This document shows positions 11,749-22,168 of a stretch of 64,000 nt of DNA, piece by piece. Below the pieces are notes generated by a model. It had not been told where the DNA came from. It did no database searches and worked only from the letters and a program-made list of their open reading frames with translations. The translations under genes and the position numbers were made by a program. Within the stretch, counting starts at the first letter, position 1; each line of letters begins with the position of its first letter. Where the stretch lies: positions 1 to 64,000 of the forward strand of contig NZ_LXER01000024.1 in the NCBI RefSeq assembly GCF_001654925.1, written 5' to 3'. The stretch is from Buttiauxella brennerae ATCC 51605 (GTDB taxonomy: Bacteria; Pseudomonadota; Gammaproteobacteria; Enterobacterales; Enterobacteriaceae).

Positions 11749-14700
11749 TTAGGCTTTATTGAAACGAAAAAGCGGCAATAAATAGTGCTCTGCCTCACTT
11801 ATAATCGCCTCGTAGTATTCTGGATCCAGCGTTCGGTACAGCCGTTGCAACCACATGTCCGCCCCTTCACCGTCGACTCGCTGATTCCCTTCCCAGGCCG
11901 CCAATAGCTTGTTTTTGGCTTTCTGTTGCGTTTGCTCATCCCATAAAATGGCATCATTTGCGGGTTCGTAACAGGCTTTTATCCATGCTCCCCCACTTAT
12001 TGGGAGTAACAAAAGTGGCTCTGTTAAACCTTTCCAATAACCATCAATGAGTTGCTGGAGGTAGTTTTTTGCCTGATCCACTTCAAGTGCCGGGAATTTC
12101 CATTCTGTAGAATCGCGCCCATACAAACGACTTTCACCACTTCCACCCATTGCACACCAGACTAAATGCTCAATCCACAGTTGCAGACCATGCGCCGGAT
12201 TAAGGATTGATGGCCGCCAACGCAGCAGACCATCAGCCTGCACATCCGACAACCAACCTTCCAGAGTTGTTCCGTCTAATTGCAGTGAGACTTCCAGGCT
12301 GTTGCCATTTTGCCGCTCGCTTCTCACTTTTTGAGCCAGTTCACCCATTTCTGCTAACTGGTTTTCCCATAAAATTTCACCAAAAGCCCCATACGGCAAA
12401 GTACCTGCCGCGCGATAACGACGGAATAACTGCTGCGTGTCATCTTCCTGCACCAGAGTATTAAGTAGTTCCTGGTTCATCTGGAAACGTTCGAGGCTGT
12501 CCAGAGTGAAAGGCTCAGCGTCAGGAAGTTCGGTTTCTTCAAGTCGGAAATGGATCCCCAACCGCATCTGGAAGAAGGCTCGCACAGGGTGACGCCAGAA
12601 ACGTTGTAATTGCTCAAGTGTGATAATTTCTTGAGGCTGTTCCTGCAACGGCTGAATAAACGGCTTCTGGGGTTGGCCCTGTTCACTTGCTGCGGGCAGC
12701 CATTCATTGGCATAGCTCTGTGCTGATGCTCCCGGTACAAAGTTCCCGGCCTCAAACGGTGTACGGTTGTGGCGCTGGACGAGGTGTTTTTTCACCCGTT
12801 CACTGCTTTCATCACAGGTTTGTTCTGTGTCTTGCGGCAAACAGTGGCTTTGTGCAATGTAGTCCAGGAGTTCATCGACCAATACCGAAGGATAGCGCTG
12901 GCTGTTGTCTTGAATAGAACGCCCGATATAGCTGATGTAAAAACGCATTTGTGCGGAGTTGAGTGCTTCCAGGAATAAGTAGCGGTCATCATCACGGCGG
13001 CTACGGTCACCTCGCTGTGGTTTCTGACTCATCAAATCAAAACCCAGTGGGGCGAGCGTGCGTGGATACACGCCGTCGTTCATGCCAAGCAAGCACACCA
13101 CTTTGAACGGGATTGAACGCATTGGCATCAGGGTACAGAAGTTTATCGGCCCGGCCAGGAAGCGCTGGCTGATGCGTTCCTGATCCAGACGTTGTGCCAG
13201 CTCATCTCGTAATAAAGTCAGCGAGATATTTTCCTGATAGCGCGACTCAAGGCCATATTTAATGATCTCTTGCCACTGTTGCTCAATCAGCGCCAGAGCC
13301 CCTTCTGTTTCCGTATCAGGTAAGAAGAAACTGGCCAGCATGTCACGGCATACTGTCGTCCACTCAGCTAATGGTCTGGCTACGGTGAGTTCACGACGCC
13401 AAATATTTAGCTGCATTAACAGCTCAGCCAGTTGCCCAACCAGTTCAGCAATCAGGCCGCTTGATTCATCGTAAGGAAGAATTGACTGCCACTCACCAGC
13501 CTGACTATCCATTGCATAACCCAACAACATACGCGTCAAACCAAAACGCCAGGTATGCTGCCCGGTTGCCGGGAGATCCAATTCTCGAACGTTGTCGTCA
13601 TCAATTCCCCAGCGAATGCCTGACTCATTCACCCACTGGCGTAAATAACGTAGCCCCTCTTCGTTAATTGAGAAACGAGCAGCCAGCGCGGGTACTTCAA
13701 GCAACGCCAGGACATCCTGTGCGGCAAAGCGGCTATCGGGCAGTGAAAGTAGCGAGATAAAAGCTTGTAACGCAGGGTGGGCTTGCCTTGCCCGGCGGTC
13801 AGAAATCGCAAATGGCAAACGGCGTTCACCTGTAGCATTTCCGAATACCGCCTGAATAAACGGGCTGTAACTATCGATATCAGCCACCATCACGATGATG
13901 TCGCGCGGTGTTAATGCCGGATCGGCATCTAACATCGCCAATAGCTGATCGTGCAGCACTTCAACTTCACGCTGAGGGCTATGGCATTCATGGAACGTGA
14001 CCGAATGATCTTCCAGTGAAAGAACTCGTTTCTGGTGGCTGTGTTCAAACTCTTCTTCAGTCAACCCGGTGACAGCATTGTTCTGCAGCTCAAGTAAGTC
14101 GAACTGCAAATTACGCAGCACGCTGCCAGGGTTGATATCGACGAATACGTCTATTTCTTCAAAGCGCTGTAGCTCAGCCAATAAAAAGGTGTAATCGCGC
14201 CCTAACTTCCCCCACGAGGCAAGCAACGGGTTACCAATGTCTTGCTGACCATCATCATTGAATAAAGCAGAGGCCGTCTCACTGTCTTTGAAAAGCGGCA
14301 GGGTTATCTCTTCCTGAGCGTGTCTTCGGCGCCGACGGCTGATTAAACGTGCGAGATATGCCGGGTCTTTGATGTCACCCCAGTAATAGCGGCAGGGGTT
14401 GGTAAACAGCAAATGCACATCAATGTGTTTACCTAATGCCTGCAGCGCCTGAAGGTAAATGGGTGGCAAAGCCGAAATCCCGCAAATAAAGACGCGAGAG
14501 GGTAAACCTGGCGGGCATTCGTTGCTCGATTCCAGGGCATCAATGAAACGCTGGTAGAGGTTTGCACGGTGCCATTCTGGCTGCCCAAGCTCTTGTGTAT
14601 GGCGAACCAGGGCGGCCCATAACGGCGCTTGCCACAATTGGGCTTCGCCCACATTGTCGACAAGTTCACCTTTTTCCCAACGGCTGAGCCAGCCTGGGCG

Positions 14701-15123
14701 ATAGACTAAATACTGGTCATAAAGGTCAGCGATTCTTGACGCTAACTGGGCGAGTTTTCGACCATTTTCGTCTTCTTCAAGGTACTGATTAAGCAATTCA
14801 AATTCTGGCTCTTTCAGCATCGAGGGAATGAGCGTCATTAACTTCCAGCTCATGCTTTGTTTGTTGAAAGCGCTCTGCTCCGGAATGTTCGGTAATACAC
14901 GCACAAACATATCCCAGATGAAACTCGCCGGAAGCGGGAAACTGATGTTTGCCGCGATGCCAAATTTTTGTGCCAATGTCATTTGTAGCCATTGTGCCAT
15001 ACCGGTACTTTGCACCAGCACGACCTCGGGCTTAAAAGGGTCAGCCAGAGGCTGCCTTTCCACGATAAATTCCATAATTGCTTCCAGCACATCCAGCCGG
15101 TTGGAATGGTAAACTCGCAACAT
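11749..15123 (-). CDS. recC: Exodeoxyribonuclease V gamma subunit RecC
   Basis: Scaffold of RecBCD that splits the duplex and reads Chi in the 3' strand. Length is 1124 residues (E. coli 1122), beginning MLRVYHSNRLDVLEA as in that family. RecC is an inactivated SF1 helicase and nuclease fold, so it lacks a true P-loop, and none is seen here. It starts 7 bases after the end of ppdC, suggesting co-transcription with the ppd genes. Confidence 0.97.
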   Translation of the reverse strand: MLRVYHSNRLDVLEAIMEFIVERQPLADPFKPEVVLVQSTGMAQWLQMTLAQKFGIAANISFPLPASFIWDMFVRVLPNIPEQSAFNKQSMSWKLMTLIPSMLKEPEFELLNQYLEEDENGRKLAQLASRIADLYDQYLVYRPGWLSRWEKGELVDNVGEAQLWQAPLWAALVRHTQELGQPEWHRANLYQRFIDALESSNECPPGLPSRVFICGISALPPIYLQALQALGKHIDVHLLFTNPCRYYWGDIKDPAYLARLISRRRRRHAQEEITLPLFKDSETASALFNDDGQQDIGNPLLASWGKLGRDYTFLLAELQRFEEIDVFVDINPGSVLRNLQFDLLELQNNAVTGLTEEEFEHSHQKRVLSLEDHSVTFHECHSPQREVEVLHDQLLAMLDADPALTPRDIIVMVADIDSYSPFIQAVFGNATGERRLPFAISDRRARQAHPALQAFISLLSLPDSRFAAQDVLALLEVPALAARFSINEEGLRYLRQWVNESGIRWGIDDDNVRELDLPATGQHTWRFGLTRMLLGYAMDSQAGEWQSILPYDESSGLIAELVGQLAELLMQLNIWRRELTVARPLAEWTTVCRDMLASFFLPDTETEGALALIEQQWQEIIKYGLESRYQENISLTLLRDELAQRLDQERISQRFLAGPINFCTLMPMRSIPFKVVCLLGMNDGVYPRTLAPLGFDLMSQKPQRGDRSRRDDDRYLFLEALNSAQMRFYISYIGRSIQDNSQRYPSVLVDELLDYIAQSHCLPQDTEQTCDESSERVKKHLVQRHNRTPFEAGNFVPGASAQSYANEWLPAASEQGQPQKPFIQPLQEQPQEIITLEQLQRFWRHPVRAFFQMRLGIHFRLEETELPDAEPFTLDSLERFQMNQELLNTLVQEDDTQQLFRRYRAAGTLPYGAFGEILWENQLAEMGELAQKVRSERQNGNSLEVSLQLDGTTLEGWLSDVQADGLLRWRPSILNPAHGLQLWIEHLVWCAMGGSGESRLYGRDSTEWKFPALEVDQAKNYLQQLIDGYWKGLTEPLLLLPISGGAWIKACYEPANDAILWDEQTQQKAKNKLLAAWEGNQRVDGEGADMWLQRLYRTLDPEYYEAIISEAEHYLLPLFRFNKA

Positions 15124-15130
15124 AGAATCG

Positions 15131-15472
15131 CTACTCCTGACTTTTCACTTTCTGTGAACAATGTAACCGCGACAACTGCCCAGAACGCCCGGCAGGGCTG
15201 GTAATAGTAACATTGATGCTGACACATCCAGATGCCGATGTCTGCTGGCGACTGACTTTCCATTCATCCGGCGGCAGCGGTGTTTCCGGTTCACCCATTT
15301 CTAAGGCTAATCGCCACAACTGGCGGACCTGCCATTGCGACTGAAAACCCTGTTGTAAGGCACGCTGGTAACCGAGCAGTGCCAGCATAATGACTGAAAA
15401 CAAAGCCATAGCGCAAAGCACCTCAATCAGGGTAAAACCCCGCTGTAATGGTTTTATTGCGGTAACTGACAT
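15131..15472 (-). CDS. ppdC: Pseudopilin-like prepilin peptidase-dependent protein PpdC
   Basis: A 113-residue type IV pilin-like protein with a short basic leader followed by the cleavage and methylation motif RGFTLIEVL and a hydrophobic helix (about 13-35). The start at 15472 was chosen for its strong GGAGG site. An in-frame ATG 36 bases upstream lacks one and lies inside ygdB. The gene overlaps the ygdB end by 19 bases. In E. coli these proteins form a minor-pseudopilin set of uncertain use; the arrangement is conserved here. Confidence 0.88.
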   Translation of the reverse strand: MSVTAIKPLQRGFTLIEVLCAMALFSVIMLALLGYQRALQQGFQSQWQVRQLWRLALEMGEPETPLPPDEWKVSRQQTSASGCVSINVTITSPAGRSGQLSRLHCSQKVKSQE

Positions 15473-15888
15473 TTTGCTACCTCCGAAAATGGGCAGAAGT
15501 CGAGCCAACCGTGCGGCGTTGATATCCAGTCAGCGTTCTCAATCATTCCCCATTGCCATAGAATCATGGGTGTTTGTTGCCCGGAAACGCGCCCATAAGC
15601 AGCCATCAACGCTACATTTTTTTCTACGGCTAGCACACAAACTTTCCAGCCATCTTTTGGCTGTTCCTGGCACTGCCAGGTTTGCTGAGGATTCCAGCGT
15701 AGTTGACTCCCCCAGGACTGAGCTGAGAGTGCCTGCACATACTGTTTAAGAAACCCTACTTCACTTGCGACCAGATGGCGCTGGTGACTGAGCTGTTGCT
15801 GTAATCCGCTTAGCAACAATGTGCCTAAAGCAAACAGGAGCAGTACAAACCCGAGGGTGGCGTTTCCCTGCTCGAGCGGCCTGTTCAT
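15454..15888 (-). CDS. ygdB: YgdB, DUF2509 minor-pilin-like protein
   Basis: A 144-residue protein with a short polar N-terminus and one membrane helix (about 10-28, FVLLLFALGTLLLSGL). It lacks the GFTLIE motif of its neighbours but has the same pilin-like layout. It overlaps ppdB by 4 bases (ATGA) and ppdC by 19, so translation of the set is coupled. It could be a minor pilin related to PilX/GspK; the function is not proven. Confidence 0.85.
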   Translation of the reverse strand: MNRPLEQGNATLGFVLLLFALGTLLLSGLQQQLSHQRHLVASEVGFLKQYVQALSAQSWGSQLRWNPQQTWQCQEQPKDGWKVCVLAVEKNVALMAAYGRVSGQQTPMILWQWGMIENADWISTPHGWLDFCPFSEVAKCQLPQ

Positions 15889-16445
15889 AAGTTATACCCC
15901 ACGACGGTATGGCGCAGAGACAGTGGGTTTTGGCCATTTTTAAATGTCGCAGACAACTCTATAGCCAGCAGTGGTGGCATTGACTGGCGATCCAGACGTG
16001 TGACGGAAAATGTCTGAATAACCATTGTGGCCGGGTCTGAGAGCTTCTCCCAGCCGCTCCCCTCACATTGGGTTGCTCCCCGTAACGTTTCCAGGTGGTG
16101 ATTATTGAGACGGAAACCGGCTTGTTCCGTTTCCGAATGACTGGCGGGCTCCCAGCGCCCATTACTATTGCTGTCCCATTGCAGCAATATGCATTCGCCC
16201 TTATTGCGCAGAATAAGCCCCTCGCCCTGGCAACTCCCGTGGCAATAACCTGCACGCTGCAACTGTTTGCCTAAACTGAACGCCAGTTGCCAGAGGGATT
16301 CCTGGAGGGTTTCTTTCTGATATTGCTCCAGGACCGCTCGCTGGAGGATCGGAAACAAGCGACCTGCTCCAAGCAGTACAATGCTGCTGATAGCCATGGC
16401 GATAAGCGTTTCAAATAGGGTGAATCCCTGCTGGTTTAACTGCAT
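15885..16445 (-). CDS. ppdB: Prepilin peptidase-dependent protein PpdB
   Basis: A 186-residue pseudopilin (E. coli 187) with the cleavage motif QQGFTLFETLIA and an N-terminal hydrophobic helix. Four cysteines in the middle (AGYCHGSCQ, GECILL, ATQCEG) could form disulphides in the periplasm. It overlaps ppdA by 10 bases at its start and ygdB by 4 at its end. Confidence 0.9.
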   Translation of the reverse strand: MQLNQQGFTLFETLIAMAISSIVLLGAGRLFPILQRAVLEQYQKETLQESLWQLAFSLGKQLQRAGYCHGSCQGEGLILRNKGECILLQWDSNSNGRWEPASHSETEQAGFRLNNHHLETLRGATQCEGSGWEKLSDPATMVIQTFSVTRLDRQSMPPLLAIELSATFKNGQNPLSLRHTVVGYNL

Positions 16446-16909
16446 TTATCACTCCCACTCATTTCACAGACACGGATTCGCCCTTGCGCAGAGAGCACCA
16501 CACGCCATTTCCCCGCAGGGCTTTGCAGTGTGATATGACCAGGCCATGCCGTATTTTTCAGGCCATAAAATCCTAACCCTGCCGTTATGCCGGTAATATC
16601 TACGTCAGAAAAATATTGCGACAACCGCCAGCGTCCATCTGAATGGCATTGGTTTTCCTCAACCAATTTGCTGGAAAGACACCATGTTTTCCCGGTGTAT
16701 TTCACCGAGATGAGGTGGTCGCGATTGTGCCAATTGGCATCACTTCGCAGTTGTTCAAACAAATTGCGAATCTGTTGGGTGGTTATCCGTAATCTTTGCT
16801 GCTGTTGCCACTGCTGCCAGCCAAACAAACCACCGGCACTTAGCATCGCAACAATGACCATCACCACCATCATTTCAATCAGGCTAAAGCCACGCTGTTT
16901 TGTTTTCAT
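16436..16909 (-). CDS. ppdA: Prepilin peptidase-dependent protein PpdA
   Basis: A 157-residue GspH/FimT-like pseudopilin with the motif QRGFSLIEMMVVMVIVAML close to the N-terminus. It is the first gene of the ppdA-ppdB-ygdB-ppdC-recC run. The proteins need a prepilin peptidase encoded elsewhere. The 184-bp gap to thyA holds the thyA terminator and probably the ppdA promoter. Confidence 0.9.
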   Translation of the reverse strand: MKTKQRGFSLIEMMVVMVIVAMLSAGGLFGWQQWQQQQRLRITTQQIRNLFEQLRSDANWHNRDHLISVKYTGKTWCLSSKLVEENQCHSDGRWRLSQYFSDVDITGITAGLGFYGLKNTAWPGHITLQSPAGKWRVVLSAQGRIRVCEMSGSDKCS

Positions 16910-17044
16910 GCCGGCAGTGTGCCAGTTGCAAAAATCCAGGCTACAGGCAAAAACGGGCTTCTCGAGGCGCCTCGAAAGATAGATTTAGAGTTGCTTTGGA
17001 TTGCAGTGACGCTGGAAGGAGGCTCGCAAAGCCGAAATGCAGAC

Positions 17045-17075
17045 AAAAAAAACCGGCGCACAAGTGGCACCGGTT
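17045..17075 (-). terminator. Terminator of thyA
   Basis: Minus-strand stem AACCGGTGC/GCGCCGGTT (9 bp, one T:G pair) with a 7-base loop, followed by six or more T residues. It lies 19 bases after the thyA stop. Confidence 0.9.
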
Positions 17076-17093
17076 ATGGCAGGCTGTCAGCAG

Positions 17094-17888
17094 TTAGATA
17101 GCGACAGGTGCTTTGATCGCTGGGTGCGGATCGTAGCCTTCGATTTCGAAATCATCGAAATTGTAGTCGAACAACGATTCAGGCTTACGTTTGATAACCA
17201 GTTTAGGCAGAGCACGTGGCTCACGCGTTAGCTGCAAACGAGTTTGTTCGAGGTGGTTGCTGTACAAGTGGGTATCACCACCGGTCCAGACAAAGTCCCC
17301 CACTTCCAGGTCGCACTGCTGCGCCATCATATGCACGAGCAACGCATAGCTGGCGATATTAAACGGCAGACCAAGGAAGATGTCGCATGAACGCTGGTAG
17401 AGCTGGCAGGAAAGCTTGCCGTCAGCAACATAGAACTGGAAGAACGCATGGCATGGAGCCAGGGCCATTTTATCCAGCTCACCCACATTCCACGCCGAAA
17501 CGATAATACGGCGCGAGTCCGGGTCGTTTTTAAGCTGGTTAATTACGGTCGTTAACTGGTCAATATGGCTGCCATCAGGCGTTGCCCAAGAGCGCCACTG
17601 CTTACCATACACAGGGCCAAGATCGCCATTTTCATCTGCCCATTCGTCCCAGATAGAGACATTATTTTCATGCAGATAAGCAACGTTAGTGTCACCTTTC
17701 AGGAACCATAACAGTTCATGAATAATGGAGCGTAGATGGCAGCGTTTCGTCGTAACCAGCGGGAAACCATCTTGTAAATTGAAGCGCATCTGATGACCGA
17801 AAATCGATAGCGTACCCGTGCCAGTGCGGTCATCTTTTGGTGTGCCGTTTTCCAGCACATGTTTCATCAAATCAAGATACTGTTGCAT
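17094..17888 (-). CDS. thyA: Thymidylate synthase
   Basis: Methylates dUMP to dTMP with 5,10-methylenetetrahydrofolate, the only de novo route to dTMP. The 264 residues equal the E. coli enzyme. The active-site Cys146 is in [10 protein letters not shown]. The phosphate-binding Arg residues ([26 protein letters not shown]) are kept. The gene starts 6 bases after the lgt stop, so both are read from the same transcript, as in E. coli. Confidence 0.98.
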   Translation of the reverse strand: MQQYLDLMKHVLENGTPKDDRTGTGTLSIFGHQMRFNLQDGFPLVTTKRCHLRSIIHELLWFLKGDTNVAYLHENNVSIWDEWADENGDLGPVYGKQWRSWATPDGSHIDQLTTVINQLKNDPDSRRIIVSAWNVGELDKMALAPCHAFFQFYVADGKLSCQLYQRSCDIFLGLPFNIASYALLVHMMAQQCDLEVGDFVWTGGDTHLYSNHLEQTRLQLTREPRALPKLVIKRKPESLFDYNFDDFEIEGYDPHPAIKAPVAI

Positions 17889-17894
17889 GTTTCC

Positions 17895-18770
17895 TCACGA
17901 AAGCTGTTGCTGCGGGCGACGACGATACGCCCAAACCATCATTACCACACCCACGACAATCATCGGAATCGAGAGGATTTGCCCCATGCTGATGTACTGA
18001 ACCCACTCACCGGTAAACTGAGCATCCGGCTGGCGGAAGAATTCAACGATGATACGGAATACACCATAGCCAATCAGGAACAGGCCAGATACAGCCCCCA
18101 TTGGGCGCGGTTTACGGATAAACACGTTAAGGATGATAAACAGAACGATGCCTTCCAGAACCATTTCGTAAAGCTGGGAAGGATGGCGCGGTAATACACC
18201 GTAGGCATTAAACAACGACTGCCATTCAGGATGAGTCGCCAGCAGGCCAATATCTTCGCTGCGGGAGCCCGGGAACAGCATTGCCCACTGGAAGTTAGGG
18301 TCGACACGGCCCCACAATTCGCCATTGATGAAGTTACCCAGGCGACCTGCGCCCAGGCCAAATGGAATCAGAGGTGCAATGAAATCAGCAACCTGGAAGA
18401 ATGAGCGGCGAGTACGGCGCGCAAACCAAATCATCACGCAGATAACACCAACCAGTCCGCCATGGAAGGACATACCGCCATCCCAGACTTTAAACAGATA
18501 CAGTGGGTCAGCAAGGAAAGATGGCAGGTTGTAGAAGAAGACATAACCAAGGCGCCCGCCGAGGAATACCCCCAGGAAGCCGGCATACAGCAGGTTTTCG
18601 ACTTCGTCTTTCGTCCAACCGCTACCAGGCTTATTCGCGCGACGACCCGCAAGCCACATAGCAAACACGAAACCAACCAGGTACATCACTCCGTACCAGT
18701 GCAATGAGACTGGCCCGACGGAAAAAATCACCGGGTCAAATTCAGGGAAATGCAGATAGCCACTATTCAT
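17895..18770 (-). CDS. lgt: Prolipoprotein diacylglyceryl transferase Lgt
   Basis: Inner-membrane enzyme that moves diacylglycerol from phosphatidylglycerol to the lipobox Cys of prolipoproteins. The 291 residues equal E. coli, with seven membrane helices. The Lgt signature [16 protein letters not shown] and the conserved [12 protein letters not shown] are intact. It would act on lipoproteins such as YgdR encoded at 24089. Its promoter probably lies in the 243-bp gap to ptsP, which also holds a mini-ERIC. Confidence 0.97.
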   Translation of the reverse strand: MNSGYLHFPEFDPVIFSVGPVSLHWYGVMYLVGFVFAMWLAGRRANKPGSGWTKDEVENLLYAGFLGVFLGGRLGYVFFYNLPSFLADPLYLFKVWDGGMSFHGGLVGVICVMIWFARRTRRSFFQVADFIAPLIPFGLGAGRLGNFINGELWGRVDPNFQWAMLFPGSRSEDIGLLATHPEWQSLFNAYGVLPRHPSQLYEMVLEGIVLFIILNVFIRKPRPMGAVSGLFLIGYGVFRIIVEFFRQPDAQFTGEWVQYISMGQILSIPMIVVGVVMMVWAYRRRPQQQLS

Positions 18771-18921
18771 CTGTCACCACAAACCATTGTTACCCCATCG
18801 AAAGTCGACGACGGGTTGCAAGTACGCATCTGTGCAGATGCGCTCCGAAAGCAGCGGATCATAGCACAAAGGGCTCAAGGGTTAAGTCCGTTAAGCTGGT
18901 GAAGTTGTAAAAGATATGTAA

Positions 18922-18978
18922 TGCCCTTCATACTTCGAGCCGCAGCTGTGTTGGCTGCAACTCGAATTATTTCGGCAT
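18922..18978 (+). repeat. Mini-ERIC element (internally deleted)
   Basis: CCTTCATACTTCGAGCCGCA followed at once by GCTGTGTTGGCTGCAACTCG and AATTATTTCGG: the two ERIC ends without the centre. It forms a TTCGAG...CTCGAA hairpin and is nearly identical to the copy at 186-240. Confidence 0.8.
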
Positions 18979-19013
18979 GAATTAGGTATGAGAAAGAAGA
19001 GCGACGAAAAAAA

Positions 19014-21260
19014 TTAGCGCCCGCCGCGAATCAACCCGCCCATCCCCCGGCGTTCCATGAACGAAGCGACCTGGTGACGGACTTCTGTTGCCAATTGAGC
19101 CTCAAGGCTACGCTGCGCAAGCAGTTGCACTTCTTCAAGGCTGATGTGGCGCAACAGGTATTTGACGCGTGCCACAGAGCGGCCGTTCATCGACAAATGG
19201 CGATAGCCCATGCCCACAAGCAGCGCTACACACATCGGGTCACCGGCCATTTCACCGCATAAACACAGGTCAATACCATTGCGTTCGGCCTCTTTCGCAA
19301 TATGGCTCAAGGCACGGATCATTGCCGGATGCAGGCTGTCATACAGGCTCGCCACACGAGTATTGTTGCGATCAACGGCCAGCAAATATTGCGTCAGGTC
19401 GTTGGTGCCGACAGAGATAAAATCAACGCGGCTGGCAAGGTGCCCCATCATGAAGACCATTGAAGGAACTTCAACCATGATGCCAATACGCGGTTTGGGT
19501 AACTCATAACCCAACACTTCTTCCACTTCGCGCCCGGCACGATCAATCAGGCGGCGTGCTTCATCAATCTCGTCGATGCTGGTGATCATCGGCAGCAGAA
19601 TGCTCAGGTTACCCGTTGCTGCGTTAGCACGTAGCATGGCTCGCACCTGCACGAGGAAAATCTCAGGTTGGTCAAGCGTGATACGAATACCTCGCCAGCC
19701 CAGACACGGGTTTTCTTCACTGATTGGCATATACGGCAGTTGTTTATCGGCACCGACATCAAGCGTACGTAGCGTGACCGGCTTTTCGTTAAACATCTGC
19801 AACATGCCCTGATACTGGGCGACCTGCTCTTCTTCCGATGGGAAGCCGCTTTGTAGCATGAAGGGAATTTCGGTGCGATAAAGCCCGATACCATCGATAC
19901 GGCTACCAAGCAGTTGTTCATGTTCCGGGCTAAGACCCGCATTCAACATTACCTGAACGCGTTCGCCGCTTTTCAATGCCGCGGGCTGGTCAACATCGTC
20001 TTCAACCAGGCGGGTGAGTTCGTTTTCTTCGGTGATGAGCCGCTGGTATTCCTGCAACAGCACGGTTTCAGGGTCAACCAGCAGTTCACCACGGTAGCCA
20101 TCGACCACCAATGTACGGCGGTGCAACACCGAAGGCTGAATGTCCGCCCCCATAACAGTTGGGATACCCAACGCACGCACCATGATAGCGGCATGGGAGT
20201 TCGCCGCACCATCGCGCACCACAACACCGACGAGGCGGTTTTGCGGCAACTCGGCAAGCGTGGTTGCAGATAATTCATCGGCGACTAAAACAAAACGTTC
20301 AGGCCATGTATTCGGGCTCTGAATGGTGTCATCGAGATGGAACAACAGGCGTTGACCAAGTGTTCGAAGATCACCGGCTCGTTCTTTTAAGTAACCGTCT
20401 GTCAGGCTTGCGAATTGCTCCGCAAATTTTTCGATGACTTTTTTAACCGCCCACTCGGCAACCGAGCCTTTATCCACTTCTTCAAATAATTCACGTCGAA
20501 GGCGGGCATCGGTTAACAGGTGCGAATAGAGGTCAAAGATGGCAGCCGTTTCTTTCTGGGCCCCGGCCGCAAAGCGTTTGCTGTAACGGCGAAACTCATT
20601 GGATGCTTCTTCGAGTGCGGCGGTAAGGCGCTCGCGCTCAAGTGTGGTATCAAGTGTCGAGGCCTCAGACACCTGTTCCATTAATGGCACCGTTGAGTCC
20701 ATCCAGCCTTCAGCAATGGCCACGCCCGGGGACGCAGGCAATGCCCGAATACGCGTCTGGCGGTATTGACCAAATAAAGCGGTAAGCTGGGACTGGGAAA
20801 GAATGGCGGCCATTTGTGTAGCGAGAGTGACGAGGAAGGACTCCTCGCTTTCATCATATTGCCGGTGCTCACGTTGTTGCACCACCAGCACACCCAGCAA
20901 TTGGCGCCGCTGAATGATGGGAACACCGAGGAAGGCGCGGAAACGCTCTTCTTTTACTGCGGGAACATATTTAAAGCTGGGGTGTTTCTGCGCATCTGCA
21001 AGGTTTATTGGCTCAGCAAGGCGCCCTACCAGCCCAACAATGCCTTCATCAAATGCAAGTGTAATAGTGCGCCCGCGCGGCTTTTTAAGGCCACGCGTCG
21101 CCATCAGGTAAAAGCAGCGTCGGTCATGATCTGCGAGATAAACCGAGCATACCTCGGTGTCCATCGCAAGGCAGATGTCTGTAACCAGAATATCCAGCGC
21201 CTCATTGAGGCGCGGAGCGCTGGCAACCTTCTCGACTATTTCTCGCAAACGGGTGAGCAT
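19014..21260 (-). CDS. ptsP: PTS-Ntr enzyme I, PtsP
   Basis: First phosphotransferase of the nitrogen PTS, passing phosphate from PEP to NPr (PtsO) and then PtsN. It is a regulatory chain linked to K+ and nitrogen status. The 748 residues match E. coli. An N-terminal GAF domain (about 1-165) senses glutamine/2-oxoglutarate in E. coli. The phosphohistidine domain has GAANSHAAIMVRALGIPTVM (His356 in the family). The C-terminal PEP-binding TIM barrel includes ISVGTNDLTQYLLAVDRNN and a CLCGEMAGDP motif. It follows rppH by 12 bases and is probably co-transcribed with it. Confidence 0.97.
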   Translation of the reverse strand: MLTRLREIVEKVASAPRLNEALDILVTDICLAMDTEVCSVYLADHDRRCFYLMATRGLKKPRGRTITLAFDEGIVGLVGRLAEPINLADAQKHPSFKYVPAVKEERFRAFLGVPIIQRRQLLGVLVVQQREHRQYDESEESFLVTLATQMAAILSQSQLTALFGQYRQTRIRALPASPGVAIAEGWMDSTVPLMEQVSEASTLDTTLERERLTAALEEASNEFRRYSKRFAAGAQKETAAIFDLYSHLLTDARLRRELFEEVDKGSVAEWAVKKVIEKFAEQFASLTDGYLKERAGDLRTLGQRLLFHLDDTIQSPNTWPERFVLVADELSATTLAELPQNRLVGVVVRDGAANSHAAIMVRALGIPTVMGADIQPSVLHRRTLVVDGYRGELLVDPETVLLQEYQRLITEENELTRLVEDDVDQPAALKSGERVQVMLNAGLSPEHEQLLGSRIDGIGLYRTEIPFMLQSGFPSEEEQVAQYQGMLQMFNEKPVTLRTLDVGADKQLPYMPISEENPCLGWRGIRITLDQPEIFLVQVRAMLRANAATGNLSILLPMITSIDEIDEARRLIDRAGREVEEVLGYELPKPRIGIMVEVPSMVFMMGHLASRVDFISVGTNDLTQYLLAVDRNNTRVASLYDSLHPAMIRALSHIAKEAERNGIDLCLCGEMAGDPMCVALLVGMGYRHLSMNGRSVARVKYLLRHISLEEVQLLAQRSLEAQLATEVRHQVASFMERRGMGGLIRGGR

Positions 21261-21272
21261 TTTTCGCGTGAC

Positions 21273-21803
21273 TTAACCTCTTTTACGTCGCCATACAGGC
21301 GCGTTATTACGTGGTGGCGCAACTTCCTGTAGCGGCATTACGACGCTTGCAAACTCTTTCATCACCCGACGATAGACATCGCGTTTAAAGGAGACAACCT
21401 GACGAACCGGATACCAGTAACTCACCCAGCGCCAGCCATCAAATTCTGGGGTGCTGCTGGTTTGCATATTGATATCGTTGTCACTGCTGATCAATTGCAA
21501 GAGAAACCATTTTTGTTTCTGGCCGATACAAACCGGCTTTGTGTCCCAACGCACCAAACGTTTCGGTAACTTGTAACGTAACCAGTTTCGGGTCGAGGCG
21601 AGTATTCGGACATCTTTTCGCTGTAGACCCACTTCCTCGAAAAGTTCCCGATACATTGCCTGTTCCGGGGATTCGCCAGGATTGATGCCACCTTGCGGAA
21701 ACTGCCAGGAATGTTGACCAAAACGCCTGGCCCACATCACTTGACCCTGCCGATTACAAATTACAATACCAACATTCGGGCGGTAGCCATCATCATCGAT
21801 CAC
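21273..21803 (-). CDS. rppH: RNA pyrophosphohydrolase RppH
   Basis: Nudix hydrolase that removes pyrophosphate from 5'-triphosphate mRNA ends, opening them to RNase E. The 176 residues equal E. coli. The Nudix box fits GX5EX7REUXEEXGU at residues 38-60 (GGINPGES...[10 protein letters not shown]). The C-terminus is basic (RRKRG). It is the first gene of the rppH-ptsP pair; its promoter must lie in the large gap shared with mutH. Confidence 0.97.
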   Translation of the reverse strand: MIDDDGYRPNVGIVICNRQGQVMWARRFGQHSWQFPQGGINPGESPEQAMYRELFEEVGLQRKDVRILASTRNWLRYKLPKRLVRWDTKPVCIGQKQKWFLLQLISSDNDINMQTSSTPEFDGWRWVSYWYPVRQVVSFKRDVYRRVMKEFASVVMPLQEVAPPRNNAPVWRRKRG

Positions 21804-22110
21804 CGGACTACCTCAAAACAAACTTAGATTAGGCCGATTGTTTCATACAAGCGCTAGACGGTAAACCACTGTGTAACGGTTCTCAGAAGGAATAACATTT
21901 GAATAACTCACAAAATATGACCGAGTTATAAACATTAGTGCAGATGTGCCCCGCGGTTTATTCACTTTTTCTGTGGATATAACTGTGAAGAACTACCTTA
22001 TACACTCGGGACAACTTAGGATAACTCCTGAATCTCGTTAAAATTCAGAAATAAAATAACCAATATATTCAATGCAATAAAGAGAAAATGAATAACTTAT
22101 TGCACAGTAG

Positions 22111-22126
22111 TGTGATGATCATCACA
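22111..22126. promoter_or_regulatory. Perfect CRP-type palindrome
   Basis: TGTGA-TGATCA-TCACA is an exact match to the CRP consensus TGTGA-N6-TCACA, and the spacer is itself palindromic and contains GATC. It lies 43 bp from the DnaA box trio and about 360 bp from mutH, too far for ordinary activation of mutH. Confidence 0.75.
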
Positions 22127-22168
22127 TATGAAGATCTCCCACTGCTGAAAGATCAACCAATGACGTTT

